Of a DNA stretch of 64,000 nt, positions 48,396 to 60,267 are shown one piece after another. Under the pieces are notes generated by a model that was not told the DNA's origin, ran no database searches, and saw only the letters and a list, made by a program, of their open reading frames with translations. Every line of letters begins with the position of its first letter. Within the stretch, counting starts at the first letter, position 1. A program made the translations under genes and the position numbers. The stretch is from Stenotrophomonas sp. BIGb0135. GTDB lineage: Bacteria > Pseudomonadota > Gammaproteobacteria > Xanthomonadales > Xanthomonadaceae. The stretch spans positions 1-64,000 of the forward strand of contig NZ_JANUDX010000001.1 in the NCBI RefSeq assembly GCF_024810105.1. Direction: 5' to 3'.

Positions 48396-48788
48396 ATTCC
48401 CCCTCCAGGAATCGTTGATGAAAGTGTGTTCTGGCCCTGAGTATCCGCCAGTTCACGTCCGGGCAGCATACCGGGCCGAATGGAAAAGGCGAAGGGGGCG
48501 TGAAGGGTGGGGCGCTCGTGGGGGCGCTGCGGGCGCATCGGACGGCGTCGGCCTGCCTGCGGCGGTCGTGTCGAGCCATGCTCGGCAGATGCCCGGTGCG
48601 GGCATTGCTGTCGGTGCGGGTGGCGTGCGTGGGGCGGATGGGTGGACGGTGCCGCGCGTGGGTCTGGATTGCCGGTGCCGAGCATGGCTCGGCACTACCG
48701 GGCGCAAGACGGAAGCGGGCGGAGCGTCGGAACGCTGCGCCCGCTTCCATGCGCCGCCTGCGGTGCAGGCGGGGCATGGTGGCTGCTG
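48396..48788. repeat. rpfB-acnA gap with GTAG-type REP relatives
   Basis: The gap is 393 bp and has no convincing gene. A palindrome with TCGAGCCATGCTCGGCA lies at about 48570-48590 and an inverted relative GTGCCGAGCATGGCTCGGCACTAC at about 48675-48697. Both use the GCCGAGC stem of the cluster at 6.8-7.2 kb. The part next to rpfB (48396-48480) should hold its promoter. Confidence 0.7.
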
Positions 48789-51545
<2,757 letters not shown>

Positions 51546-51776
51546 GCGGGGTGACTCCTCTTGCGGATGGCTTGCAGTGGTCCGCACGGGGCGGGCCTGC
51601 TTGCGTTCGCCGGTGGCTTATAGGCCCGGTGATCGTCCCCAGTATGAACGATTCAGTCGGCCTACCGCCTGCGGCATCGGGTCTCAGACTACATAGAGAT
51701 ATGTATCGCGGATGTCATCGGGGCTGCGTAACCTTTGCCTGGCAAGGGCGGGAAGGGCCCTGAACAATGCGGTGGT

Positions 51777-51817
51777 GGAAGTATGCCCCCGGAAGTATGT
51801 ATAATTTGTGCATACTT
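51777..51817 (+). promoter_or_regulatory. vapB promoter/operator with embedded -10 box
   Basis: AAGTATG (51793-51799) and CATACTT (51811-51817) form a perfect inverted repeat whose 11-base centre is TATAATTTGTG, so the consensus -10 TATAAT (51800-51805) lies inside the dyad. A direct repeat of GGAAGTATG occurs at 51777-51785 and 51791-51799. This is the expected layout for AbrB-type antitoxin autorepression. A separate small palindrome ACATAGAGATATGT (51691-51704) is further upstream, in the acnA-vapB divergent gap. Confidence 0.72.
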
Positions 51818-51831
51818 TGGAGGGCCTACCG

Positions 51832-52056
51832 ATGGAAGCCACCGTTGCAGAGCGCGGCCAGATCACCCTGCCCAAGGCGGTGCGTGATGCCCTGGGGCTG
51901 ACCAAGGGCACCCAGTTGACCGTCGAGCTGGAAGGCGGCCGGATCATCCTGCGCAAGAGCGTGGACGACGCGATCTCGCGCGCCCGCGGCAAGTTCGCGC
52001 TGGATGGCTTCGAGTCGTCCGACGCCGCCGTGAAGGCCGTCCGTGACGAAGGCTGA
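51832..52056 (+). CDS. AbrB/SpoVT-fold antitoxin (VapB-type)
   Basis: 74 residues. A swapped-hairpin AbrB DNA-binding domain occupies the first 45 residues (EATVAERGQITLPKAVRDAL, then GTQLTVELEGGRIILRK). A helical C-terminal tail (about 50-74) would wrap the toxin. A strong ribosome site GGAGGG precedes the ATG at 51832; an upstream ATG at 51808 lies inside the operator and is less likely. It is paired with the PIN-domain gene 7 bp downstream. Confidence 0.88.
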   Translation: MEATVAERGQITLPKAVRDALGLTKGTQLTVELEGGRIILRKSVDDAISRARGKFALDGFESSDAAVKAVRDEG

Positions 52057-52063
52057 GCCCGCG

Positions 52064-52462
52064 ATGATCGCCGTCGATTCGCCGGTACTGATCGAGCTGC
52101 TGAGCAATGGCCCGCAGGCCGACGCCGTGGAGGCGTGCCTGCGCCAGAACCTGGTGGGCGGGCGCGTGGTGGTATGTGGCGCGACCCTGGCCGAACTCTG
52201 CGCCGCGTTGCGTGGCGGGGCCGAAGTGCTCGAAGCACTGGAAGAGATGGGCGTCCATTTCAATGCGCTGGAAGCCAAGTCGGCGCTGCGCGCCGGCGAG
52301 ATGCAGCGCCGCCACCGGCAGCGTGGCGAAGGCCGCCGCAGCCTCGACGATTTCATGATCGGCTCGCACGCACTGCTGCAATGCGACGGCCTGATCACCT
52401 GGAACGACAAATTTTACCGCGACTACTTCAAGGGCCTGAAGCTGATCGTGCCGCACGCCTGA
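52064..52462 (+). CDS. PIN-domain toxin (VapC-type ribonuclease)
   Basis: 132 residues. The PIN acidic residues are visible in order: Asp in [12 protein letters not shown], Glu in [10 protein letters not shown], Asp in [13 protein letters not shown] and Asp in [15 protein letters not shown] toxins cleave specific RNAs (often tRNA) when not bound by the antitoxin. The ATG at 52064 is 7 bp after vapB; a GTG at 52043 would overlap the antitoxin gene by 14 bp. acnB starts 49 bp after its stop, so readthrough from the TA promoter into acnB is possible. Confidence 0.87.
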   Translation: MIAVDSPVLIELLSNGPQADAVEACLRQNLVGGRVVVCGATLAELCAALRGGAEVLEALEEMGVHFNALEAKSALRAGEMQRRHRQRGEGRRSLDDFMIGSHALLQCDGLITWNDKFYRDYFKGLKLIVPHA

Positions 52463-52481
52463 GCCCATACTTTTAAACCGC

Positions 52482-52496
52482 ATTCTTTCAAAGAAT
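52482..52496. promoter_or_regulatory. Perfect 15-bp palindrome just before acnB
   Basis: ATTCTTT (52482-52488), C, AAAGAAT (52490-52496) is a perfect AT-rich palindrome in GC-rich DNA, 4 bases ahead of the GGGAG ribosome site of acnB. The zero-length loop makes an RNA hairpin poor, so a protein-binding DNA site is more likely. The regulator is unknown. Confidence 0.45.
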
Positions 52497-52511
52497 CACC
52501 CGGGAGTTGTC

Positions 52512-55097
52512 ATGTTGGAAGCCTACCGCCACCACGTAGCCGAGCGCGCCGCGCTTGGCATCCCGCCGCTGCCGCTGAGCGCCCAGCAGACGGCCGACGT
52601 CATCGAACTGCTGAAGAACCCGCCCGCCGGCGAGGCCGAGTTCCTGCTGGAACTGCTGACCCACCGCGTGCCGGCCGGCGTCGATGACGCCGCCAAGGTC
52701 AAGGCCTCCTACCTGGCCGCGATCGCCTTCGGCAGCGAAACCAATACGCTGATCAGCCGCGAGCGCGCCACCGAACTGCTGGGCACCATGCTCGGTGGTT
52801 ACAACGTCGCCCCGCTGGTCCAGTTGCTGGACGACAGCGCCGTCGGCGCGATCGCCGCCGACGCGCTGAAGAACACCCTGCTGGTGTTCGATGCGTTCCA
52901 TGACGTGCAGGAAAAGGCCAAGGCCGGCAATGCCAACGCCCAGGGCGTGCTGCAGAGCTGGGCCGATGCGGAGTGGTTCACCAGCCGCCCGCAGGTGCCC
53001 GAGAGCCTGACCATCACCGTGCTCAAGGTGACCGGCGAAACCAACACCGACGACCTGTCGCCGGCCCCGGATGCCACCACCCGCCCGGACATCCCGCTGC
53101 ACGCGCTGGCGATGCTGAAGAACAAGCGCGATGGCATCGAACCGGAAGAAGACGGCAAGCGTGGCCCGGTCAAGTTCATCGAATCGCTGAAGGACAAGGG
53201 CCACCTGGTGGCCTACGTGGGCGACGTGGTCGGCACCGGCTCCAGCCGCAAGTCGGCCACCAACTCGGTGCTGTGGTTCACCGGCGAGGATATTCCGTTC
53301 ATCCCGAACAAGCGCTTCGGCGGCGTGTGCCTGGGCTCGAAGATCGCCCCGATCTTCTACAACACCATGGAAGACGCCGGCGCGCTGCCGATCGAACTCG
53401 ACGTGTCGCAGATGAACATGGGCGATGTGATCGAGCTGCGCCCATACGACGGCAAGGCCCTCAAGGACGGCGCGGTCATCGCCGAGTTCAAGGTCAAGTC
53501 CGACGTGCTGTTCGACGAGGTGCGCGCCGGTGGCCGCATTCCGCTGATCATCGGTCGCGGTCTGACCGCCAAGGCGCGTGATGCGCTGGGCCTGGCCCCG
53601 ACCGATCTGTTCCGCCTGCCGATGGACCCGCCGGACACCGGCAAGGGCTTCTCGCTGGCGCAGAAGATGGTTGGCCGCGCCTGTGGCCTGCCGGAAGGCC
53701 AGGGCATGCGCCCGGGCACCTACTGCGAACCGAAGATGACCTCGGTGGGCTCGCAGGACACCACCGGCCCGATGACCCGTGACGAGCTGAAGGATCTGGC
53801 CTGCCTGGGCTTCTCGGCCGACCTGGTGATGCAGTCGTTCTGCCACACCGCCGCCTACCCGAAGCCGGTGGACGTCAAGACCCACCACACGCTGCCGGAG
53901 TTCATCTCCACCCGTGGCGGCATCTCGCTGCGCCCGGGCGATGGCGTAATCCACAGCTGGCTCAACCGCATGCTGCTGCCCGACACCGTCGGCACCGGCG
54001 GCGACTCGCACACCCGTTTCCCGGTGGGCATTTCGTTCCCGGCCGGCTCGGGCCTGGTCGCCTTCGCCGCGGCCACCGGCGTGATGCCGCTGGACATGCC
54101 CGAATCGGTGCTGGTCCGCTTCAAGGGCAAGATGCAGCCGGGCGTGACCCTGCGTGACCTGGTCAACGCGATCCCGCTGTACGCGATCAAGTCCGGCCTG
54201 CTGACCGTGGCCAAGGCCGGCAAGAAGAACATCTTCTCCGGTCGCATCCTGGAAATCGAAGGCCTGCCGGACCTGAAGGTCGAGCAGGCGTTCGAACTGT
54301 CCGATGCCTCGGCCGAACGTTCGGCCGCCGGTTGCTCGGTGCACCTGAACAAGGAGCCGATCATCGAGTACCTCACCAGCAACATCACGCTGCTGAAGTG
54401 GATGATCGCCGAGGGCTACCAGGACGCCCGTTCGCTGGCGCGCCGCATCGAGAAGATGGAAGCCTGGCTGGCCAACCCGGAGCTGCTGGAAGGCGATGCC
54501 GATGCCGAGTACGCGGCCGTCATCGAGATCGACCTGGCCGACATCCACGAGCCGATCGTGGCCTGCCCGAACGATCCGGACGACGTAAAGACGCTGTCGG
54601 ACGTGGCCGGTGCGGCGATCGACGAAGTGTTCATCGGTTCGTGCATGACCAACATCGGTCACTTCCGTGCGGCCGCCAAGCTGCTGGAAGGCAAGCGCGA
54701 CATCCCGACCAAGCTGTGGGTGGCGCCGCCGACCAAGATGGACGCGTCGGAGCTGACCAAGGAAGGCCATTACGGCACCTTCGGCACCGCCGGTGCGCGC
54801 ATGGAAATGCCGGGCTGCTCGCTGTGCATGGGCAACCAGGCACAGGTGCGCGAGGGCGCGACGGTGTTCTCGACCTCGACCCGCAACTTCCCGAACCGTC
54901 TGGGCCGCAACTCCAACGTGTACCTGGGCTCGGCCGAACTGGCCGCGATCTGCTCGCGTCTGGGCCGCATCCCGACCAAGGAAGAGTACATGGCCGACAT
55001 CGGCGTGCTCGATGCCAGCAGCAAGGACATCTACCGCTACATGAACTTCGACCAGATCGAGGATTACCAGGACGTGGCCAAGACGGTTGCTGCCTGA
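52512..55097 (+). CDS. acnB: Aconitate hydratase B
   Basis: 861 residues, the TCA-cycle aconitase of proteobacteria. The N-terminal HEAT-like domain is seen at about 1-160 ([20 protein letters not shown]). The swivelling domain precedes the core ([16 protein letters not shown]). The cluster ligands are Cys711 in [12 protein letters not shown] and Cys769/Cys772 in [13 protein letters not shown]. It can also act as 2-methylisocitrate dehydratase and, when its cluster is lost, as an RNA-binding protein in enterics. GGGAG lies 7 bases before the ATG. A strong terminator follows. Confidence 0.97.
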   Translation: MLEAYRHHVAERAALGIPPLPLSAQQTADVIELLKNPPAGEAEFLLELLTHRVPAGVDDAAKVKASYLAAIAFGSETNTLISRERATELLGTMLGGYNVAPLVQLLDDSAVGAIAADALKNTLLVFDAFHDVQEKAKAGNANAQGVLQSWADAEWFTSRPQVPESLTITVLKVTGETNTDDLSPAPDATTRPDIPLHALAMLKNKRDGIEPEEDGKRGPVKFIESLKDKGHLVAYVGDVVGTGSSRKSATNSVLWFTGEDIPFIPNKRFGGVCLGSKIAPIFYNTMEDAGALPIELDVSQMNMGDVIELRPYDGKALKDGAVIAEFKVKSDVLFDEVRAGGRIPLIIGRGLTAKARDALGLAPTDLFRLPMDPPDTGKGFSLAQKMVGRACGLPEGQGMRPGTYCEPKMTSVGSQDTTGPMTRDELKDLACLGFSADLVMQSFCHTAAYPKPVDVKTHHTLPEFISTRGGISLRPGDGVIHSWLNRMLLPDTVGTGGDSHTRFPVGISFPAGSGLVAFAAATGVMPLDMPESVLVRFKGKMQPGVTLRDLVNAIPLYAIKSGLLTVAKAGKKNIFSGRILEIEGLPDLKVEQAFELSDASAERSAAGCSVHLNKEPIIEYLTSNITLLKWMIAEGYQDARSLARRIEKMEAWLANPELLEGDADAEYAAVIEIDLADIHEPIVACPNDPDDVKTLSDVAGAAIDEVFIGSCMTNIGHFRAAAKLLEGKRDIPTKLWVAPPTKMDASELTKEGHYGTFGTAGARMEMPGCSLCMGNQAQVREGATVFSTSTRNFPNRLGRNSNVYLGSAELAAICSRLGRIPTKEEYMADIGVLDASSKDIYRYMNFDQIEDYQDVAKTVAA

Positions 55098-55125
55098 TCT
55101 GCTGATCGGTTGATGTGTTAACGAA

Positions 55126-55152
55126 AAACCCCCGGCGCAGGCCGGGGGTTTT
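55126..55152. terminator. Bidirectional rho-independent terminator after acnB
   Basis: AACCCCCGGC and GCCGGGGGTT pair with a short loop (GCAG region). An A-run precedes the stem and six Ts follow it, so it can stop both acnB (plus) and the small exported-protein gene reading toward it (minus). Confidence 0.92.
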
Positions 55153-55161
55153 TTGTGTCGC

Positions 55162-55533
55162 CTACCGGATATCCCAGTCTGCCTCGCCGTGCATGCGCCG
55201 GCCCAGGAAGCGCACATCCCCCTGGCTGCCGACGACGTCCAGCTCGAACCACGGAAGGCCGTCACGTTTGCGCGGGCGGACATAGAGGCGCTGTCTGGCG
55301 CGGTCGAACTCGACGTAGTACTGCCGGTAAGGAAGATTGCGGTCCGCCGCTGGCGCACCCGTCCAGACCACGTGGATCGCACCGATATCCTCACGACCGT
55401 GCATCATCAGCGTGAAGCTGACATCCCCTTGGGTGGCGTTGAACTGAAATAGATCGCCGCTGGCGACGGTGGGGGCGATCGGGGCTGCCAGCAGCAGCGC
55501 GATCGCCAACAATCGCATCCAGGGGTGTTTCAT
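55162..55533 (-). CDS. Small exported protein of unknown function
   Basis: 123 residues. A signal peptide (MRLLAIALLLAAPIAPTVA) is followed by a beta-rich mature part (GDLFQFNATQGDVSFTLMMH, RQYYVEFDRARQRLYVRPRK). No family is recognised. ATG at 55533 has GGAG 7 bases upstream; a GTG two codons earlier is also in frame. It converges with acnB and shares the terminator. It borders the atypical patch that extends to about 57.1 kb. Confidence 0.72.
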   Translation of the reverse strand: MKHPWMRLLAIALLLAAPIAPTVASGDLFQFNATQGDVSFTLMMHGREDIGAIHVVWTGAPAADRNLPYRQYYVEFDRARQRLYVRPRKRDGLPWFELDVVGSQGDVRFLGRRMHGEADWDIR

Positions 55534-56595
55534 GCTCACGCTCCGTTGTGAGGGACAGGGTGATTCGCGTCGGCTGCGATACCCTGAGCTGGGTAAGGAC
55601 GACAGCCAGAGATTGCATTACATTCCGCAGACCGACCTACTTGAACACGCCGAACGGGCACGCGCAACGGCGAGTGTCTGCATTTGGAAGACGAATCGAC
55701 TGCAGGGGGCAGAAAAGTCTGATTCCCTGCCTGATGTGATCTAAATGGCTTCTGCCATATTGATTGTCATACCGATTGATTGGCTCAATGCGGGAACGGG
55801 AATCTTGATTGGCCTGGCAAGGTCTTGCGTCAGTCGCGGCGTGGCAGCCAGGGAAGGGAGAATAATGAAATATCGTGATCTTCGCGTTGGCACTCTGCTG
55901 GGCGCGGCGGTAGCAGGTCCGTCGATGGTCTCGGGTGCCGCAGGTGCTCAGGATTTCTCGGCCTTAACGACGTGCTGCTGGCATAATGCGGCGCGTCCTG
56001 CGAGGACCTGTGAGCGTAAAAAACGCAATTGACGTGCCAGCACAGGGAATGAGGCTGTTAGGCATGGGTGTTCCTCGGCGTTTGCGCCGACCTGCACCCG
56101 TCTGCGAGCCTGTCTAGTGAGAAGTCCTGGGCCAGATGTTGACGTGGTTACATGGCGACTGGGGCTTCCACCATCGACGTGATGATTGCGGACACCCTGG
56201 ATTTCGCGAGAGATTCGCCAGCAGGGGATGCTTGCCAGAGACAAGCTTGAGAAGTTGGGTGAGATGCGCTCAGAGGGGCGGGATCTACTGCTGTTGGCCA
56301 AGAACAGGGGAGGTCCGAGGGAGTCGTTCTTTTTTCGGTTTGTTGCGCCTGATTTGAGGCCGGTTGAACGTTGGATGGGCGAACAGATGCCTATTATGTA
56401 TTGCGAGCAGGTGGTCATCCGCGGAGAGTTGCCGGACGCCGCGCGTGGTCGTCGACCCAATGCGGGATGTGGCGAAGCTCAAGCTCAGAACTGGGAGGAT
56501 GCAGATATCAATCAGGATAAGGATCAACTCTCTTCGGATCTATCGGAGGCTGCGCTTTACAGCGCGCCCAGTCGTACGCAATGTGGATGTGGCCA
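55534..56595. other. Atypical, poorly coding region
   Basis: About 1 kb with visibly lower GC and more A/T runs than the rest of the window. No ORF matches a family I know. It holds two short ORFs listed separately (55865-56032 and 56231-56599) and no REP of the SMAG type. It may be the remnant of an inserted or decayed gene set. Confidence 0.5.
55865..56032 (+). CDS. Possible small exported peptide
   Basis: 55 residues. A ribosome site (GGGAG, about 4 bases before the ATG) precedes a signal-peptide-like stretch VGTLLGAAVAGPSMVSGAAG. A short tail with three cysteines (TTCCWHNAARPARTCERKKR) follows. No homologue is known to me. It could equally be the 5' end of a broken secreted-protein gene. 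Confidence 0.35.
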   Translation: MKYRDLRVGTLLGAAVAGPSMVSGAAGAQDFSALTTCCWHNAARPARTCERKKRN

Positions 56596-56599
56596 ATGA
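56231..56599 (+). CDS. Orphan ORF, possible gene fragment
   Basis: About 122 residues from an ATG at 56231; the frame is open from 56186. The middle looks protein-like (ESFFFRFVAPDLRPVERWMG, EQMPIMYCEQVVIRGELPDA), while the C-terminal part is low in hydrophobic residues. There is no good ribosome site and no recognised family. It overlaps the start of the next lipoprotein gene by 4 bases (ATGA). It may be a truncated or frame-damaged gene. Confidence 0.3.
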   Translation, partial: LARDKLEKLGEMRSEGRDLLLLAKNRGGPRESFFFRFVAPDLRPVERWMGEQMPIMYCEQVVIRGELPDAARGRRPNAGCGEAQAQNWEDADINQDKDQLSSDLSEAALYSAPSRTQCGCGQ

Positions 56600-56958
56600 A
56601 ACGAATTCACACTCTCCGCCTGCCATTCTTGGGGATCTGTTGCCTCCTGGCATCCTGCCAACCGCCAGGCGAGGGCCGTAAAGCGGTGCATGGCATGGAA
56701 AAAGGCGCGGAAATCATCAGTGCTCTGGAAGCTTTCCGTTCAACAGCTGGACGATATCCACGGAGCCTTCAAGAGCTTGGCGGCGGTTATGAGGGTGCTG
56801 ATCTCGATTACGACTCGGTTGGTGTGATGTACCACTACTCATCCAGCGCAGAGGAGAGATTCAGCCTCTCCTTCAATTATCACGGTCCGGGTACCAATAC
56901 GTGCTCCCTCGTGCCTGACGTCAGTCCGCCTGATTGGAATTGCACCGGGGCGTATTAA
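56596..56958 (+). CDS. Small lipoprotein with pseudopilin-like segment
   Basis: 120 residues. The lipobox LASC follows a hydrophobic signal (LPFLGICCLLASC). The mature part has IISALEAFRSTAGRYPRSLQ, which resembles the helix-loop of type II secretion pseudopilins such as GspG (ALxxFxxxxGxYPxxLxxL). It ends with a Cys-containing tail. A genuine pseudopilin lacks a lipobox, so this is a lipoprotein with a similar module rather than a GspG. Its ATG is in the ATGA overlap with the upstream ORF. Confidence 0.6.
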   Translation: MKRIHTLRLPFLGICCLLASCQPPGEGRKAVHGMEKGAEIISALEAFRSTAGRYPRSLQELGGGYEGADLDYDSVGVMYHYSSSAEERFSLSFNYHGPGTNTCSLVPDVSPPDWNCTGAY

Positions 56959-57153
56959 AAGAACTTACGCTGCAGGTACAGGCTCGTCCCCGCACAAGCC
57001 AGACGTGCATCTTTTATCAGGCTGGATTCGGCAACTGCTGTTATCTACGAGAGAAGGACGTGGTGGCGATCGCGGTCGGCTTCGGCCCATGAGCGCTCGT
57101 AGGGATCGCCGAGTTCGACCATCAATGTGCTGCAGCGACATTCCCGGCGTCGG

Positions 57154-58404
57154 TCACGGGTAGCGGAACGGCCACGCAGCATCGGTGCCGTCATCAGTGC
57201 GCTCGGCACATACCCGCCGGAAGGTTTCCACGAACGCCTGCTGTAGCCGGGTGGGGTGCCAGTCGGCGCGGGTGGTAAGTCCGATGCGGCGGCGCAGGTG
57301 GTCGCCGGCGCTGCCAATCTCGCGGAGCAGCCCGGCACGGCGTTCGAGCACGAACTGGTCGCGCGACATCAGGGTGAGCCAGTCGTCTTCCAGCAGCAGG
57401 CCACGGGTGATCAGGACCGAGCCGCATTCGATGCGTAGGCGCGGCGGTTCATGGCCCTGCTGGCGGAACATGCGCTCCCAGCGGGCGCGGACCGGGGCTC
57501 CGGTGGCAGCGATCACCCAGGGGTAGGCGAGCAGGCGGGTGAACGCGAAGCGCGGGTGGCTGGCCAGCGGGTGGCCGCTGCGCGCCACGATCACCGGATC
57601 ATCGTCGAACAGGCCTTCCTGGGCGACGTCGCGCGCCGGAAGGCTGTCGCGCATCGCGCCAATCAGCAGGTCCAGGCTGCCTTCGCGCAGGTCACCCAGC
57701 AGTTCCGCGTAGGGGCCTTCGATCACGTTGACCGAGGCGCCGGGGTGGGCGCGGGCGAAGCGGGCCAGCACCTGCGGCAGCAGGATGGCGCGGGCCAGCG
57801 GCATGACACCGAGGGTTACCCGGCCGGCAAGTTCCGATCGCAGCGTGGCGAGGTCGTCCACGCCGGCCGCCAACTCTGACAGCGCCAGCCGCACCGGTCT
57901 CAGCATGCGCGTGGCCGCCGGGGTGGCCTGCACGGTTTTGCCACGGCGCAGCGTAAGGGGAATTTCAATGACCTCGGCCAAGTCATGAACCGCGCGATAC
58001 ATGGCCGGCTGCGAGACGCCGCTTCGAGCGGCGGCCAGGGTGAAGCTGCCGGCACTATCCACGGCGGCCAGTGCGCGTAGCTGGCCAAGGGTGACGCGGC
58101 GCTCGATGGCCGGTAACGCAGGCAGGCGCTGGGTGCGTCGGGCGGCACGCACGCCGTGGGCGATGTAGGCCAGCGCCCGTTCGATGCGCGGTACCAGCAG
58201 GCGCGCGGCTTCGGTGGGGGCCATGCCTCCGGGCTGGCGGTCGAACAGCACGCTGTCCAGCTGCTTCTCCAGCCGGGTGATGGCTTGGGTCAACGCGGGC
58301 TGGGACAGGTTGACCTGTGGCGCGGCGGCGCTGATGCCGCCGTGGTGGTACACGGCCGCCAGTGCATGCAGGTGCTTGAGGTTCAGGTCCAGGGTCGCAT
58401 CCAT
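57154..58404 (-). CDS. LysR-family regulator with two N-terminal DNA-binding domains
   Basis: 416 residues, about 100 longer than a usual LysR protein. One winged helix-turn-helix is at about 7-66 (LHALAAVYHHGGISAAAPQV, NLSQPALTQAITRLEKQL). A second, similar one is at about 106-165 (LRALAAVDSAGSFTLAAARS, GVSQPAMYRAVHDLAEV). The substrate-binding domain spans about 190-405 (RVTLGVMPLARAILLPQVLA). It is divergent from the aldolase gene across about 100 bp, so it is the likely activator of the 58.5-64 kb catabolic operon, with an oxo-acid or aromatic acid as inducer (inference). Confidence 0.9.
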   Translation of the reverse strand: MDATLDLNLKHLHALAAVYHHGGISAAAPQVNLSQPALTQAITRLEKQLDSVLFDRQPGGMAPTEAARLLVPRIERALAYIAHGVRAARRTQRLPALPAIERRVTLGQLRALAAVDSAGSFTLAAARSGVSQPAMYRAVHDLAEVIEIPLTLRRGKTVQATPAATRMLRPVRLALSELAAGVDDLATLRSELAGRVTLGVMPLARAILLPQVLARFARAHPGASVNVIEGPYAELLGDLREGSLDLLIGAMRDSLPARDVAQEGLFDDDPVIVARSGHPLASHPRFAFTRLLAYPWVIAATGAPVRARWERMFRQQGHEPPRLRIECGSVLITRGLLLEDDWLTLMSRDQFVLERRAGLLREIGSAGDHLRRRIGLTTRADWHPTRLQQAFVETFRRVCAERTDDGTDAAWPFRYP

Positions 58405-58505
58405 GGATCAACTATAACCAAACCCAATGGCTGTAACGAAAAACGATCTTGAGGGGGTGCGGGCAGCCAGACAAGACTGGGCCATCACCAACGAAGGATG
58501 GATGG

Positions 58506-59177
58506 ATGTCCCGCGTAGTCACCCAGATCGAACGCGCTGATCCGGCGCTTATCGCGGTACTGGCCCAGGCTGGTGTCGCCACCGCACACGAAGCGCAGGG
58601 CCGCTCTGGCCTGCTGCATCCCCGGTTGCGCCCGATCTACAGCGGGGCGCGCATTGGCGGCAGCGCAATCACGGTGTCGGTGCCGCCAGGCGACAACTGG
58701 ATGATGCACGTGGCCATCGAGCAGCTGCGCGAGGGCGACATCCTGGTGGTGGCACCGACCAGCGACTGCACGGATGGTTATTTCGGCGACCTGCTGGCGA
58801 CGTCCGCGCAGGTGCGCGGTTGCCGGGGGCTGGTGATCGATGCCGGGGTGCGCGATGTGCGCGACCTCACCGCGATGGGCTTCCCGGTGTGGAGCCGGGC
58901 CATTCACGCCCAAGGCACGGTCAAGGGAACGTTGGGGTCGGTGAACGTACCGGTGGTCTGCGGCGGCGCTTTGGTGAACCCCGGCGACGTGGTGATCGCA
59001 GACGACGATGGCGTGTGCATCGTGCCGCGCACCGACGCGGCGCGCGTGGCCGGCGAGGCGCAGGCGCGCGAGGCCCGCGAAGCGGACAAGCGCGCGCGGC
59101 TGGCCAACGGCGAACTGGGCCTGGACATCTACGCCATGCGCGAACGCCTGGCGGCCAAGGGCCTGCGCTATGAGTAA
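58506..59177 (+). CDS. 4-Carboxy-4-hydroxy-2-oxoadipate aldolase / oxaloacetate decarboxylase
   Basis: 223 residues of the RraA-like class II aldolase family (LigK/GalC/ProA type). It splits 4-carboxy-4-hydroxy-2-oxoadipate into pyruvate and oxaloacetate and can decarboxylate oxaloacetate. Family marks: [20 protein letters not shown], the metal-site loop [20 protein letters not shown] followed by GVRDV, and [16 protein letters not shown]. The start MSRVVTQIE at 58506 has AAGGAT upstream. The next gene starts 8 bases before its stop. Confidence 0.92.
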   Translation: MSRVVTQIERADPALIAVLAQAGVATAHEAQGRSGLLHPRLRPIYSGARIGGSAITVSVPPGDNWMMHVAIEQLREGDILVVAPTSDCTDGYFGDLLATSAQVRGCRGLVIDAGVRDVRDLTAMGFPVWSRAIHAQGTVKGTLGSVNVPVVCGGALVNPGDVVIADDDGVCIVPRTDAARVAGEAQAREAREADKRARLANGELGLDIYAMRERLAAKGLRYE

Positions 59178-60225
59178 GGGCGTGCGCGCGATGTGGATGC
59201 GCGGTGGCACCTCCAAGGGCGGGTTCTTCCTCGCCTCGGAGTTGCCCGTCGACGTGGCTGCGCGCGACGCCTACCTGCTGCGTGCCTACGGCTCGCCGGA
59301 TGCACGCCAGATCGACGGCATGGGCGGGGCTGATCCATTGACCTCCAAGGTGGCCGTGGTGTCACCGTCCGCAAGTGACGATGCCGATGTGGACTACCTC
59401 TTCCTGCAGGTGTTTGTGGACCAGGCGCTGGTCAGCGATGCACAGAACTGCGGCAACATGCTGGCCGGTGTCGGCCCGTTCGCGATCGAGCGTGGGCTTG
59501 TCGCCGCGTCCTCCGGGCAGACTGATGTGCGGATCTTCATGGCCAACACCGGCAAGATCGCGCGTGCGACGGTGCAGACGCCCGATGGGCGCGTGCGCTA
59601 TGAAGGCCGGGCGCGCATCGACGGCGTTCCGGGCACGGCCGCACCGATTCCGCTGACCTTCGAGGATACGGCCGGGTCCAGCTGTGGTGCGTTGCTGCCG
59701 TCCGGGCGTGCGGTGGACCTGATCGACGGCATCGAGACGACCCTGATCGACAACGGGATGCCGTGCGTGGTGCTTCGCGCAGCCGACCTGGGCATCAGCG
59801 GGTACGAGGATCGCCAGACGCTGGACGCCGATGAGGCACTGAAAGCACGACTGGAAGCGATCCGCCTGCAGGCCGGCCCGATGATGAACCTGGGCGATGT
59901 CAGTGCGCAGTCGGTACCGAAAATGATGCTGATAGCCGCGCCGCGCGACGGCGGGGCGATCTGCGTGCGCTCGTTCATTCCGCATCGCTGCCATGCCTCG
60001 ATCGGGGTGCTGGGCGCGGTGAGCGTGGCCACTGCCTGCCTGCTGCCGGGCTCGCCCGCGCATGCGGTGGCCGTGCTCCCCGCCGGCACCAGACAGACGT
60101 TGGCGGTGGAACACCCCAGCGGGAGTACAGGCTGCGTGCTGGACCTGGACGAGGCGGGGCAGGTGACCCGCGCAGCGGTGCTGCGAACCGCCAGAAAACT
60201 GTTCGATGGCGTGCTGTTCGACTGA
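59170..60225 (+). CDS. 4-Oxalomesaconate tautomerase (GalD/PrpF-like)
   Basis: 351 residues of the PrpF family (diaminopimelate-epimerase fold). It converts between keto and enol forms of 4-oxalomesaconate in gallate and protocatechuate 4,5-cleavage routes. Family features: [19 protein letters not shown] at the N-terminus, [20 protein letters not shown], and [20 protein letters not shown]. The ATG lies 8 bases inside the end of the aldolase gene, so the two are translationally coupled. PrpF of the 2-methylcitrate pathway is the main alternative; the neighbouring aldolase argues for GalD. Confidence 0.9.
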   Translation: MSKGVRAMWMRGGTSKGGFFLASELPVDVAARDAYLLRAYGSPDARQIDGMGGADPLTSKVAVVSPSASDDADVDYLFLQVFVDQALVSDAQNCGNMLAGVGPFAIERGLVAASSGQTDVRIFMANTGKIARATVQTPDGRVRYEGRARIDGVPGTAAPIPLTFEDTAGSSCGALLPSGRAVDLIDGIETTLIDNGMPCVVLRAADLGISGYEDRQTLDADEALKARLEAIRLQAGPMMNLGDVSAQSVPKMMLIAAPRDGGAICVRSFIPHRCHASIGVLGAVSVATACLLPGSPAHAVAVLPAGTRQTLAVEHPSGSTGCVLDLDEAGQVTRAAVLRTARKLFDGVLFD

Positions 60226-60267
60226 ATACGCGCGACGTCCCTATTCTTGCAACCTGGGAGGGTTGAT

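Noticed and set aside
55948-56460. Minus-strand frame of 170 codons in the atypical patch
   Set aside because: No ribosome site, Ser/Arg-rich composition and no recognisable motif; it lies opposite a more protein-like plus-strand ORF.
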